From contig NZ_JARUBP010000001.1 in NCBI RefSeq assembly GCF_029626225.1, forward strand, positions 2,728,001 to 2,792,000: a stretch of 64,000 bases of DNA. Reading direction: 5' to 3'. The DNA is from Asanoa sp. WMMD1127 (GTDB lineage Bacteria > Actinomycetota > Actinomycetes > Mycobacteriales > Micromonosporaceae). The notes under the pieces were generated by a model, which saw only the letters and a program-made list of their open reading frames with translations, did not search any database and was not told the DNA's origin. The translations under genes and the position numbers were made by a program. Of this stretch, positions 8,293-19,807 are shown piece after piece (position 1 is the first letter of the stretch; the number at the start of each line of letters is the position of its first letter).

Positions 8293-9715
8293 CGAGGTAT
8301 GCCTCCAGCCCGTGGCGACCGCCTTCACGGCCGTAGCCGGACTCCTTGTAGCCGCCGAACGGCGACGTGGGGTCGAACTTGTTGAACGTGTTGGCCCAGA
8401 CCACACCGGCCCGCAGGCGGTCGGCCATCCAGAGGATCCGGGAGCCCTTCTCTGTCCAGACGCCGGCCGACAGCCCGTAGGGCGTGTTGTTGGCCTTCTC
8501 CACCGCTTCCGCGGGGGTGCGGAACGTCAGCACCGACAGCACCGGGCCGAAGATCTCCTCGCGCGCGATGCGGTGCGCCTGGGTCACGCCGGTGAAGATC
8601 GTCGGGGCGAACCAGAACCCCTGGTCGGGTAGCTCGCACGGCGGCGACCACCGCTCGGCGCCCTCTTCGCCGCCGATGTCGGACAGCGTGCGGATGCGCT
8701 CGAGCTGAGCCGCCGAGTTGATCGCGCCGATGTCGGTGTTCTTGTCGAGCGGGTCGCCCACCCGCAGCCGCGCCATCCGCCGCTTGAGTGACGCCAGCAC
8801 CGGCTCGTAGACCGACTCCTGCACCAGCAACCGCGAGCCCGCACAGCAGACATGGCCCTGGTTGAAGAAGATGCCGTTGACGATGCCTTCGACCGCCTGG
8901 TCGATCGGCGCGTCCTCGAAGAGCACGTTGGCGGCCTTGCCACCCAGCTCGAGCGTGACCTTCTTGCGCGAGCCGGCCACGGCGCGGGCGATCGCCTTGC
9001 CCACCTCGGTCGAGCCGGTGAACGCGATCTTGTTGACGCCGTCGTGCTCGACCAGCGCCCGACCGGTCTCGCCGGCGCCCGTGACGATGTTGACGACGCC
9101 CGGCGGCAGCTCGGCCTGCTGGCAGATCTCGGCGAACAGCAGCGCGGTCAGCGGTGTGGTCTCCGCCGGCTTGAGCACCACCGTGTTGCCGGCGGCCAGC
9201 GCCGGCGCGATCTTCCAGGACAGCATCAGCAGCGGGAAGTTCCACGGGATGACCTGGGCCGCGACGCCGAGCGGGCGCGGCGACGGGCCGAACCCGGCGT
9301 GCTCGAGCTTGTCGGCCCAGCCCGCGTAGTAGAAGAAGTGCGCCGCGACCAGCGGGATGTCGACGTCGCGGGACTCGCGGATCGGTTTGCCGTTGTCGAG
9401 CGACTCCAGGACGGCCAGCTCGCGGCCGCGCTCCTGGATGATCCGGGCGATCCGGTAGAGATATTTCGCCCGATCACGGCCCGGCATCTTCGACCAGACC
9501 TTGTCGTACGCGGAGCGGGCCGCCGCCACCGCGCGGTCGACGTCGGCCGGGCCGGCCTCGGCGATCTCGGACAGGACCTCTTCGGAGGCGGGATTGATCG
9601 TCTTGAAGCTCGCACCGTCGGTCGGGTCGACGAAGGCACCGTCGATGAACAGCCCGTAGGACGGCTTGATGTCGACGACCGCGCGGGACTCGGGGGCGGG
9701 GGCGTATTCGAACAT
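8285..9715 (-). CDS. NAD(P)-dependent aldehyde dehydrogenase
   Basis: A 476-aa enzyme of normal family length, oxidising an aldehyde to the acid with NAD(P). The motifs are complete: IPWNFP (156-161), VVLKPAETTPL with Lys182, FTGSTEVG, ELGGK with Glu256, and the nucleophile in FFNQGHVCCAGSR with Cys290. The start at ATG 9715 (MFEYAPAPES) lies 2 bases after the deoC stop. The operon order deoC, this gene, then the degenerate paralog suggests it disposes of the acetaldehyde released by DeoC, feeding acetate/acetyl-CoA metabolism (inference). An upstream in-frame extension overlaps deoC and is not used. Confidence 0.92.
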   Translation of the reverse strand: MFEYAPAPESRAVVDIKPSYGLFIDGAFVDPTDGASFKTINPASEEVLSEIAEAGPADVDRAVAAARSAYDKVWSKMPGRDRAKYLYRIARIIQERGRELAVLESLDNGKPIRESRDVDIPLVAAHFFYYAGWADKLEHAGFGPSPRPLGVAAQVIPWNFPLLMLSWKIAPALAAGNTVVLKPAETTPLTALLFAEICQQAELPPGVVNIVTGAGETGRALVEHDGVNKIAFTGSTEVGKAIARAVAGSRKKVTLELGGKAANVLFEDAPIDQAVEGIVNGIFFNQGHVCCAGSRLLVQESVYEPVLASLKRRMARLRVGDPLDKNTDIGAINSAAQLERIRTLSDIGGEEGAERWSPPCELPDQGFWFAPTIFTGVTQAHRIAREEIFGPVLSVLTFRTPAEAVEKANNTPYGLSAGVWTEKGSRILWMADRLRAGVVWANTFNKFDPTSPFGGYKESGYGREGGRHGLEAYLDV

Positions 9716-9717
9716 CG

Positions 9718-10668
9718 TCAGTCCAGCGTGAAGTAGTCGGGACCGGAGTAGACCCCGGTCGTGAGCTTGGTGCGCTGCATCAGCAGGTCGTTGAGCAGCG
9801 TCGAGGCGCCGAACCGGAACCAGTCGGGATCGAGCCAGTCGTCGCCGGCGGTCTCGTTGACCACCACCAGGTATTTGATCGCGTCCTTGGTGGTGCGGAT
9901 GCCGCCCGCCGGCTTGACGCCGACCTGGCGCCCGGTCAGGTCGCGGAAGTCGCGCACCGCCTCGAGCATCACCAGCGTCACCGGCAGTGTCGCCGCGACC
10001 GGGACCTTGCCCGTCGACGTCTTGATGAAGTCGCCGCCGGCCAGCATGCCGATCCACGAGGCCCGGCGGACGTTGTCGTAGGTGGCCAGCTCCCCGGTCT
10101 CGAGGATGACCTTGAGGTGGGCGTCGCCGCAGGCCTGCTTGACGGCGGCGATCTCCTCGAAGACCTCGAGGTAGCGGCCGGCCAGGAACGCGCCCCGGTT
10201 GATCACCATGTCGATCTCGTCGGCGCCCGCCGCGACGGCGGCCTTCGTGTCGGCCAGCTTGACCTCGAGCGGCGCCTGGCCGGAGGGGAAGGCGGTCGCG
10301 ACGCTGGCCGTGTGGATGCCGGAGCCGGCCAGCGCCTCGGCGGCGACCGGGACCATCGCCGGGTAGACGCAGATCGCGGCCACCGGCGGGCAGGTCGGGT
10401 CCGCCGGGTCGGGCCGTCGCGCCTTCGCGCACAGCGCGCGGACCTTGCCGGGGGTGTCGGCGCCTTCCAGCGTGGTCAGGTCGACCATGCGGATCGCCAG
10501 GTCGATCGCCCAGGCCTTGGCGGTCGTCTTGATCGACCGGGTGCCGAGCATCGCGGCGCGCTGCTCCGCGCCAACCTGGTCGACCCCGGGCAGACCGTGC
10601 AGAAATGTCCGAAGGGCCGCGTCGGAGCTTGTTACTGAGGACAGGTCCGACGCCGTCGTCGCTGTCAT
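9718..10668 (-). CDS. deoC: deoxyribose-phosphate aldolase
   Basis: A 316-aa class I aldolase splitting 2-deoxyribose-5-phosphate into glyceraldehyde-3-phosphate and acetaldehyde, the last step of deoxynucleoside breakdown. Diagnostic segments are EIDMVINRGAFLAG, LKVILETGEL, DFIKTSTGK (Schiff-base lysine) and VGVKPAGGIRT (second lysine). It is longer than the about 220-aa E. coli-like forms in having an N-terminal extension, as in many actinobacterial forms. The start at ATG 10668 (MTATTASDL) is preferred to a far-upstream extension that would run through the upp promoter. It leads the deoC-aldehyde dehydrogenase operon and is divergent from upp. Confidence 0.95.
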   Translation of the reverse strand: MTATTASDLSSVTSSDAALRTFLHGLPGVDQVGAEQRAAMLGTRSIKTTAKAWAIDLAIRMVDLTTLEGADTPGKVRALCAKARRPDPADPTCPPVAAICVYPAMVPVAAEALAGSGIHTASVATAFPSGQAPLEVKLADTKAAVAAGADEIDMVINRGAFLAGRYLEVFEEIAAVKQACGDAHLKVILETGELATYDNVRRASWIGMLAGGDFIKTSTGKVPVAATLPVTLVMLEAVRDFRDLTGRQVGVKPAGGIRTTKDAIKYLVVVNETAGDDWLDPDWFRFGASTLLNDLLMQRTKLTTGVYSGPDYFTLD

Positions 10669-10705
10669 GCGCACGAGTGTACGGGTGCCGCCAGAGCGCG
10701 CGGAG

Positions 10706-10732
10706 TTATCCACAGGCGGGCGGCTGTCCACA
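10706..10732 (+). promoter_or_regulatory. two DnaA-box-like sites in the deoC-upp promoter region
   Basis: TTATCCACA at 10706-10714 is a perfect match to the consensus DnaA box, and CTGTCCACA at 10724-10732 differs from the actinobacterial TTGTCCACA form at one base. Both are in the same orientation and offset by 18 bp, about two helical turns. They lie between the divergent starts of deoC and upp. The matches are direct; a role for DnaA in controlling nucleotide salvage is inference. Confidence 0.5.
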
Positions 10733-10774
10733 GGCCCGCCCACAGATCTCGCCCTACCGGTACGTTGACCAACC

Positions 10775-11407
10775 GTGGACGTACAAGTAATCAACCATCC
10801 CCTCGCCGCGACGCGCCTGACCGCGATGCGGGAGAAGGGCACCGAGCCCGGCAGCTTCCGGGCGGCGCTGCACGAGCTCACCACCATGCTCGTCTACGAG
10901 GCGGCGCGCGCCTTCCCGACCGAGAGCTACGCCATCGAGACCCCGGTCGCGCCGACCGAGGGCATCCGGCTGGCCAACCCGCCGCTGCTCGTCCCCGTCC
11001 TACGCGCCGGGCTGGGCATGGCCGACTCGGCGCTGGCGCTGCTACCCGAGTCGTCCATGGGCTTCGTCGGCCTGGCCCGCGACGAGGAGACCTTCGAGCC
11101 GCGCGCCTACCTGGAGTCACTGCCCGCTGTCCTGTCCGGCATCCCGGTGCTGGTCCTCGACCCGATGCTGGCCACCGGCGGGTCGCTCGAGCACTGCTGC
11201 CGCCTGCTGGCCGACCGCGGCTGCACCGACATCACCGTGATCTGTGTGCTGGCCGCCCCAGAAGGCATTGCCCGGCTGGAGCGCTCCGGGTTGCCGTTGC
11301 GCCTCGTGACGGCCTCGGTCGACGAGCAGCTCAACGAGAAGATGTACATCGTGCCCGGCCTGGGCGACGCCGGCGACCGGCAGTTCGGTGGAATGCCCCG
11401 ATTTTGA
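10775..11407 (+). CDS. upp: uracil phosphoribosyltransferase
   Basis: A 210-aa enzyme making UMP from uracil and PRPP in pyrimidine salvage. The PRPP-binding loop is seen in [12 protein letters not shown], and the uracil-binding C-terminal segment is present as [15 protein letters not shown], with the usual length for the family. Translation begins at GTG 10775. A TACGTT box at 10761-10766 eight bases upstream suggests leaderless transcription. It is divergent from deoC, so salvage and degradation genes share one promoter region. Confidence 0.97.
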   Translation: MDVQVINHPLAATRLTAMREKGTEPGSFRAALHELTTMLVYEAARAFPTESYAIETPVAPTEGIRLANPPLLVPVLRAGLGMADSALALLPESSMGFVGLARDEETFEPRAYLESLPAVLSGIPVLVLDPMLATGGSLEHCCRLLADRGCTDITVICVLAAPEGIARLERSGLPLRLVTASVDEQLNEKMYIVPGLGDAGDRQFGGMPRF

Positions 11408-11462
11408 CGCATGGACGACCAGTGAGTGCGGCGCGGGCGCGAAGCGGCTACCGTTCCGGGCC

Positions 11463-12152
11463 ATGACCACTGTTCCCATCGCCGAGGAGCTGTTGCTGCT
11501 CGCATACGACAACGAGTCCGGAAAAGCGACCGGTTCGCGCATCGGGCTCGACCTCGGCATGGCCGCGGCAGTGCTGGTGGAGTTGGCCCTCGCGGGCCGG
11601 ATCGCGTACGCGGACGGCAACATCGTGGTGGTCGACTCGACACCGACCGGCGTGCCCGTGGCCGACGCCGTCCTCTCCAAGATCGAGTCAGACGTGCCCC
11701 ACACGCCCGCGTCGTGGCTCCAGCGCCTTCGCCACAAGCTGCGCGACCGCATCCTCACGGACCTGGTCAACCGGGGCGTGATCCGCGACGTCGACGAGGT
11801 CGAGCTCGATTTCATCCACGTCCACCGCTACCCCTCGGTCGACGCGACGGTCGAGAACGAGACCCGCGGCCGCCTGGCCGCCGCCCTGGCCGGCGAGGGC
11901 GCCACCGACGAGCGCACCGCCGCCCTGGCGACCCTGATCGCCGCCACCCGCATGGAGGCCGCGCTGGGCCTGACCGGCGAGGAAGCCGCGACCGCCCACG
12001 AGAAGCTCGAACGCATTGCCAGCGGCGCCGGCTTCTCCGGCGGCGTCAGCCTCGACCAGTCGACAGTCCGCCCGTCGGTCGCCCTGGTCGTCATCGCCCT
12101 CGGCAAAGCCATCCAGGCGGCCCTGGGCACCCCCCGCCCGGTCACCCACTAA
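11463..12152 (+). CDS. GPP34 (GOLPH3-like) family protein
   Basis: A 229-aa all-helical protein beginning MTTVPIAEELLLLAYDNESGK, the typical opening of bacterial GPP34 proteins, which share the fold of the Golgi phosphoprotein GOLPH3. The eukaryotic member binds phosphatidylinositol-4-phosphate; the role in actinomycetes is unknown, although many species carry several copies. A TACCGT box 8 bases before the ATG again suggests a leaderless message. The upstream in-frame region (from 11388) overlaps the end of upp and is not used. Confidence 0.88.
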   Translation: MTTVPIAEELLLLAYDNESGKATGSRIGLDLGMAAAVLVELALAGRIAYADGNIVVVDSTPTGVPVADAVLSKIESDVPHTPASWLQRLRHKLRDRILTDLVNRGVIRDVDEVELDFIHVHRYPSVDATVENETRGRLAAALAGEGATDERTAALATLIAATRMEAALGLTGEEAATAHEKLERIASGAGFSGGVSLDQSTVRPSVALVVIALGKAIQAALGTPRPVTH

Positions 12153-12307
12153 CCGCCCTGCTCGCCCAGTCGACCAAGCCGGCGCCCGACGAGGCCCTGG
12201 CAATGCCCAGGCCGCAGGCATCGCGGGTGTGCGCGTCGCTGGTAAGTCGCTGTGGGCGCGGGCGATGGTGACATCGGACAGCGACCGCCCCACTACGCTG
12301 TGAAATC

Positions 12308-14101
12308 GTGGCGTCTGCCGTAAGTGACCCCGTTTCGCCCGGTGGGGTGCAGCGGATCACTCCGGCCTGGGTCGGTCCGGCCGTCACGGTCGCCGTGGCG
12401 GTGCTCTACCTCGGGGCCGCGTTCGCCGTGACCAGCGGCTTCTGGGGAGACCTCGGCACGGCCACCCCGGCAGTCAACCCACAGGACCACGTCTTCTTCC
12501 AATGGGTGCTCGCCCACGGCGGCCAGGTGGCCGAGCACGGGATCTATCCCTTCACCACCAAGTCGCTGAACATGCCCGACGGCGTCAATCTCATGGCGAA
12601 CACGTCGGTGCTCGGGCTGGGCATCCCCATGTCGCCGATCACCCTGTTCGTCGGGCCGCAGGCCGCGTTCGCCGTGCTGCTGGTGATCGGGCTCGCGGGC
12701 ACCGCGTTCGGCTGGTACTGGGCGTTCAGTCGCCACCTCGGCACCGGCAACCGGCTGGTCGCCTTCGCCGGCGGAGCGCTCTGCGGGTTCGCGCCCGGGA
12801 TGGTCAGCCACGCGCAGGGGCACGTCAACTGGACCGCGCAGTTCGTGGTGCCCTGGCTGGTCGTCGCGGTCATCCGGCTCGGCCGGCCCGGCCGCGCGAT
12901 CCGGCGGGGGATCTGGCTGGGGATCCTGGTCACCTACCAGGCTTTCGTCAACGAGGAGGTGCTGCTCTACACCGCCCTCGGGATCTTCGTCTTCGTGCTC
13001 TGCTACGTGATCTTCAATCCGCGGGCCGTCAAGGAGCGCGTCCCGAGCTTCCTCGGCGGGCTCGCCGTCGCGATCGTGCTGGCCGCCGCGCTGCTCGCGT
13101 ACCCGCTCTGGGTCCAGTTCTTCGGCCCGCAGAGCTACCGCGGCGTCCCGACGGCGGTCAAGGACGTGAGCACCGACCTGGCCGCCTACCCGGCCTTCGC
13201 CCGGCTGTCGATCGCCGGCAGCACCGCCGAGGCCGAGCGGCTCACGCAGGGCCCGGCCGAGGAGAACAGCTTCCTGGGCTGGCCACTGCTGATCGTCTGC
13301 CTGATCGCCGTCGTGCTCACCTGGCGCCGGCGCACGACGTGGGCGCTGGTCGTCACCGGCTTCGTCTTCACCGCGCTCTCGCTGGGCCCGCGCATCATGA
13401 TCGACCAGGACGACACCGGCGTCGACGGCCCGTGGCGGTGGCTGGAGAACCTCCCGATCTTCAACTCGGTCGTGCCGACCCGGCTCTCCCTGATCGTCGT
13501 CCCGGTGGCCGCCGCCCTGCTCACCGTCGGCGCCGGCCGCGCCCTCGAGCTCGGCCGCGGCCGCCGGCCCCCCGTCACCAAGACGATCCGCGCGCTGACC
13601 GCCGCCGCCGTCCTGGCCGCGCTCATCCCGCTCGCCCCCAAGGCGATCCCGACCACGGACGTGGCGCCGACTCCGGCGTTCGTCACGGCCGGCCTCTGGC
13701 GCGACTACGCCACCGACGGGCGCGCGCTCGTGTTCGTGCCGGTGACCGACAACATCTACCTCGACGGCATGCGCTGGGCCGCCCAGGCCCAGATCGGATT
13801 CGCGATCGCCGGCGGCTACTTCCTGGGCCCCGCGACCGAGGGCTCCGACAACCGCGCCATCTTCAACGCGCCGACCCGCTTCACCACGGCGCTGTTCGAC
13901 CAGACGAGCCGCTCCGGCGACCTGCCGCCGGTCACCGACGAGACCCGCGCCAAGTTCACCGACGACCTGACGTTCTGGCGCGCCGACGCGTTGGTCCTGC
14001 CACAGACAGAGACCAACGCGGGCCAACTCCGGCTGCTGGTAGTCGACCTCACCGGCGAGATCCCGGACGACATCGGCGGCGCCTGGGTCTGGCGGCTCTA
14101 G
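12308..14101 (+). CDS. polytopic membrane protein, GT-C glycosyltransferase-like
   Basis: A 597-aa protein with about ten or eleven predicted membrane helices in the first 430 residues and a soluble C-terminal domain. An early external loop with TPAVNPQDHVFFQWVLAHG resembles the acidic first loop of GT-C-fold glycosyltransferases, which use lipid-linked sugars outside the membrane. This fits a cell-envelope polysaccharide role, but donor and acceptor cannot be told. The GTG start at 12308 is preceded by TACGCT at 12294-12299. The stop is one base from the end of the convergent phosphomutase gene. Confidence 0.65.
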   Translation: MASAVSDPVSPGGVQRITPAWVGPAVTVAVAVLYLGAAFAVTSGFWGDLGTATPAVNPQDHVFFQWVLAHGGQVAEHGIYPFTTKSLNMPDGVNLMANTSVLGLGIPMSPITLFVGPQAAFAVLLVIGLAGTAFGWYWAFSRHLGTGNRLVAFAGGALCGFAPGMVSHAQGHVNWTAQFVVPWLVVAVIRLGRPGRAIRRGIWLGILVTYQAFVNEEVLLYTALGIFVFVLCYVIFNPRAVKERVPSFLGGLAVAIVLAAALLAYPLWVQFFGPQSYRGVPTAVKDVSTDLAAYPAFARLSIAGSTAEAERLTQGPAEENSFLGWPLLIVCLIAVVLTWRRRTTWALVVTGFVFTALSLGPRIMIDQDDTGVDGPWRWLENLPIFNSVVPTRLSLIVVPVAAALLTVGAGRALELGRGRRPPVTKTIRALTAAAVLAALIPLAPKAIPTTDVAPTPAFVTAGLWRDYATDGRALVFVPVTDNIYLDGMRWAAQAQIGFAIAGGYFLGPATEGSDNRAIFNAPTRFTTALFDQTSRSGDLPPVTDETRAKFTDDLTFWRADALVLPQTETNAGQLRLLVVDLTGEIPDDIGGAWVWRL

Positions 14102-14102
14102 A

Positions 14103-15749
14103 TCACCAGATCCCGAGAGCCGCCGCCGTCTCGGTGCGCAACGCCCGCACGGACGCCGCCGCCCGCTCCCGCGCCGCGCCCACGTCACCGTCGACCACGG
14201 GCTCGACCACCTCGAGATACGCCTTCAGCTTCGGCTCCGTCCCGGACGGCCGCACCACCACCCGGGCCGACTCGGTGCGCAGGATCAGGACGTCGTTCTC
14301 CGGCGCCATGTCCTCGACCGCGATCACCGGATCGTCGAGCAGCGACCCGGGCGTCTTCGTCCGGATGTACGTCATCGCCGTCTCGATCTCCGGCAGCGCG
14401 TCGACGCGCACCGACAGCTGATCTGTCGCGTAGACGCCGAACTCGGCCGCGAGCTCGTCGAGCCGGTCACCGATCGTCCGCAGCGACGCCTTCAACCCCG
14501 CGGCCATCTCGGCCACCAGCAGCGCCGCCGTGATGCCGTCCTTGTCGCGCACCAACTCCGGCGCCACGCAGTAGCCCAGCGCCTCCTCGTAGCCGTACGC
14601 CAGATCCTCGCCGGCCCGCACGATCCACTTGAACCCCGTCAGCGTCGCCCCGTAGGGCACGCCCCGCCGCGCGCACAGCTCCGACAGCAACGACGACGAG
14701 ACGATCGTCGTCGCATAGCGCCCGGCCACCCCGCGCCGCTGCAGGTGGTCGGCGAGCAGCACACCCACCTCGTCGCCGCGCAGCATGCGCCAGCCCAGCG
14801 GCCCCGGGATCGCCACCGCGCACCGGTCCGCGTCGGGGTCGTTGGCGATCGCGATGTCCGCACCGGTCACCGTGGCCAACTCGACCACCCGGTCGATCGC
14901 CCCGGGCTCCTCCGGGTTGGGGAACGCGACCGTCGGGAACATCGGGTCGGGCTCGGCCTGCTCCGCCACCTCGTGCGGCCGCGCGAACCCGGCCCGCGCG
15001 AACGCCGCCGCCAGCACCGGCGCGCCGACTCCGTGCAACGGCGTGTAGGCCACCGCGAGATCCCGCGGCCCGTCCGGGTCGACCACCCGGGCCGCATTCT
15101 CCACATAGGACTCGACAATGTCGTCGTCGAGGACCACACCCAGATCACCCAGGGGTACGGTCGACAGGCGCCCGACGGCCGCGATGGCGGCCGAGATCTC
15201 GGCGTCGGCCGGCGGCACGATCTGCGCGCCCGCGCCCAGAACGCCGCCCAGCTCCGCCCCGAGGTAGACCTTGTAGCCGTTGTCCTGCGGCGGGTTGTGA
15301 CTCGCCGTCACCATCACGCCGGCGGCCGCGCCCAGCTTGCGCACGGCGTACGCCAGCACCGGGGTCGGCAGTGGACGCGGCAGCAACATGGCCTCGCGCC
15401 CGGCGCCGGTGGCGACCTGGGCCGTCCGCTCCGCGAACGCCCGCGAGCCGTGCCGCGCGTCATATCCGATGACCAGAGGCCCGGAAGCGCCGCGGGCCCC
15501 CAGCCAGTTGACCAGCCCGGCCGCAGCCTGGGTGACCACCGCCAGGTTCATCCCGTTGGGTCCCGCCCGCAGCGGGCCGCGCAGCCCGGCCGTGCCGAAG
15601 GTCAGCGGCCCGGCGAACCGGTCGGCCAGGTCGGCGGCGGTGCCGGGCAGCCCGTCGAGCACCCGGGCCAGCTCCGCCCGGCTCGCGTCGTCGGGATCGT
15701 CGGCGAGCCAGGCCCGCGCGCGGGCCGCCAGGTCGTCCAGCTCAGTCAT
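14103..15749 (-). CDS. pmmB: phospho-sugar mutase (phosphomannomutase/phosphopentomutase type)
   Basis: A 548-aa alpha-D-phosphohexomutase. The four family landmarks are present: the phosphoserine loop VMVTASHNPPQDNGYK, the metal-binding loop NDPDADRCAV, the sugar-binding segment GYEEALGYCV and the phosphate-binding VVRPSGTEPKLKAY near the C-terminus. The family moves phosphate between C1 and C6 (hexoses) or C1 and C5 (pentoses). With deoC and upp close by, as in the mycobacterial pmmB-upp cluster, phosphopentomutase activity in nucleoside breakdown is plausible but not shown by sequence. The ATG at 15749 gives a normal length. Confidence 0.9.
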   Translation of the reverse strand: MTELDDLAARARAWLADDPDDASRAELARVLDGLPGTAADLADRFAGPLTFGTAGLRGPLRAGPNGMNLAVVTQAAAGLVNWLGARGASGPLVIGYDARHGSRAFAERTAQVATGAGREAMLLPRPLPTPVLAYAVRKLGAAAGVMVTASHNPPQDNGYKVYLGAELGGVLGAGAQIVPPADAEISAAIAAVGRLSTVPLGDLGVVLDDDIVESYVENAARVVDPDGPRDLAVAYTPLHGVGAPVLAAAFARAGFARPHEVAEQAEPDPMFPTVAFPNPEEPGAIDRVVELATVTGADIAIANDPDADRCAVAIPGPLGWRMLRGDEVGVLLADHLQRRGVAGRYATTIVSSSLLSELCARRGVPYGATLTGFKWIVRAGEDLAYGYEEALGYCVAPELVRDKDGITAALLVAEMAAGLKASLRTIGDRLDELAAEFGVYATDQLSVRVDALPEIETAMTYIRTKTPGSLLDDPVIAVEDMAPENDVLILRTESARVVVRPSGTEPKLKAYLEVVEPVVDGDVGAARERAAASVRALRTETAAALGIW

Positions 15750-15795
15750 CCCGCTTTGATAGCACGAGCCGGAGCCACGGGCCGGACCGGCCGGG

Positions 15796-17628
<1,833 letters not shown>

Positions 17629-17797
17629 TGAAAAGCCGCCGGGGGGTCGAGGGCCAGTTACCAACCTCCCTATCTTGGGGGAGCCGGCCCGATAAGGGAA
17701 ACCGCATCACCTGTTGTGATGGATCATCGACGTTGGGTACGAACGACCCGAACCGTCTGTGCCCGATCCCTCACGGGCCACGGCCCCCGGCGAGGCT

Positions 17798-17803
17798 TAG
17801 GAT
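17798..17803 (+). promoter_or_regulatory. -10 element of the mutase gene
   Basis: TAGGAT ends 6 bases before the ATG at 17810, placing the transcription start at or next to the start codon. This is one of about ten genes in the window with a TAnnnT box 6-8 bases from the start codon and no Shine-Dalgarno sequence. Confidence 0.5.
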
Positions 17804-17809
17804 CCGTTA

Positions 17810-19390
<1,581 letters not shown>

Positions 19391-19807
19391 CCGGACGCCT
19401 TGTTACGGTGCGTTAAACTCGCACTGGAACTGCACGGTTACTCAGAGCGACCAAGATCTGCCGGACCAGGTGTGCGGCTGCGACGACCCAGAACGTGTCA
19501 GCGTAAGTGGTCTCACCCGGCAAGGTGACCATCCGCCGGGTAGATTGATGACCAGATAACCGGATTTCCCGCGCGATCAGCGGTGTGCCCGTGTCCACCG
19601 CCACCATCACGCGTTGTAGGAGGTGTGGGACAGTTGGCAGGTTTCAATGCGCCCGCCGACGCGACCCCGCCACTCGACGAACGCTCCTACCAGGGCTTTC
19701 GTGACCCTGCGCGATCCGATCACTACCGTAATGATGTTGCGCAGCGTCACCGTCGGAGGTCTAGGCTAGCCGAGTCCCTTTCCGCCCAGAGTGATCGAGA
19801 TTTTCAC
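19391..19807. other. 417-base interval before the M20 gene
   Basis: I see no convincing gene. It has mixed, less GC3-biased composition. A strong TAGGAGG at 19617-19623 is followed ten bases later by TTG (19634), in frame with the amidohydrolase. The following 58 codons are poor in GC3, so I treat them as leader rather than protein. A CCCGG/CCGGG hairpin lies near 19515-19540. A 65-codon minus-strand frame (19413-19610) has no supporting features. Confidence 0.45.

Noticed and set aside
9716-10432. N-terminal fusion of the aldehyde dehydrogenase frame upstream to 10432
   Set aside because: The upstream part is an out-of-frame shadow of deoC; the true start is ATG 9715, 2 bases after the deoC stop.
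10706-10732. Replication origin
   Set aside because: Only two DnaA boxes and no dnaA, dnaN or AT-rich unwinding region; more likely a regulatory site or chance.
19413-19610. 65-aa minus-strand frame between the mutase and amidohydrolase genes
   Set aside because: No ribosome-binding site, domain or codon bias; left as intergenic.
19634-19807. N-terminal extension of the M20 amidohydrolase from TTG 19634
   Set aside because: It has a good AGGAGG upstream, but the codons lack the GC3 bias of the rest of the gene and the residues do not look like protein of this family; the start was kept at 19808.
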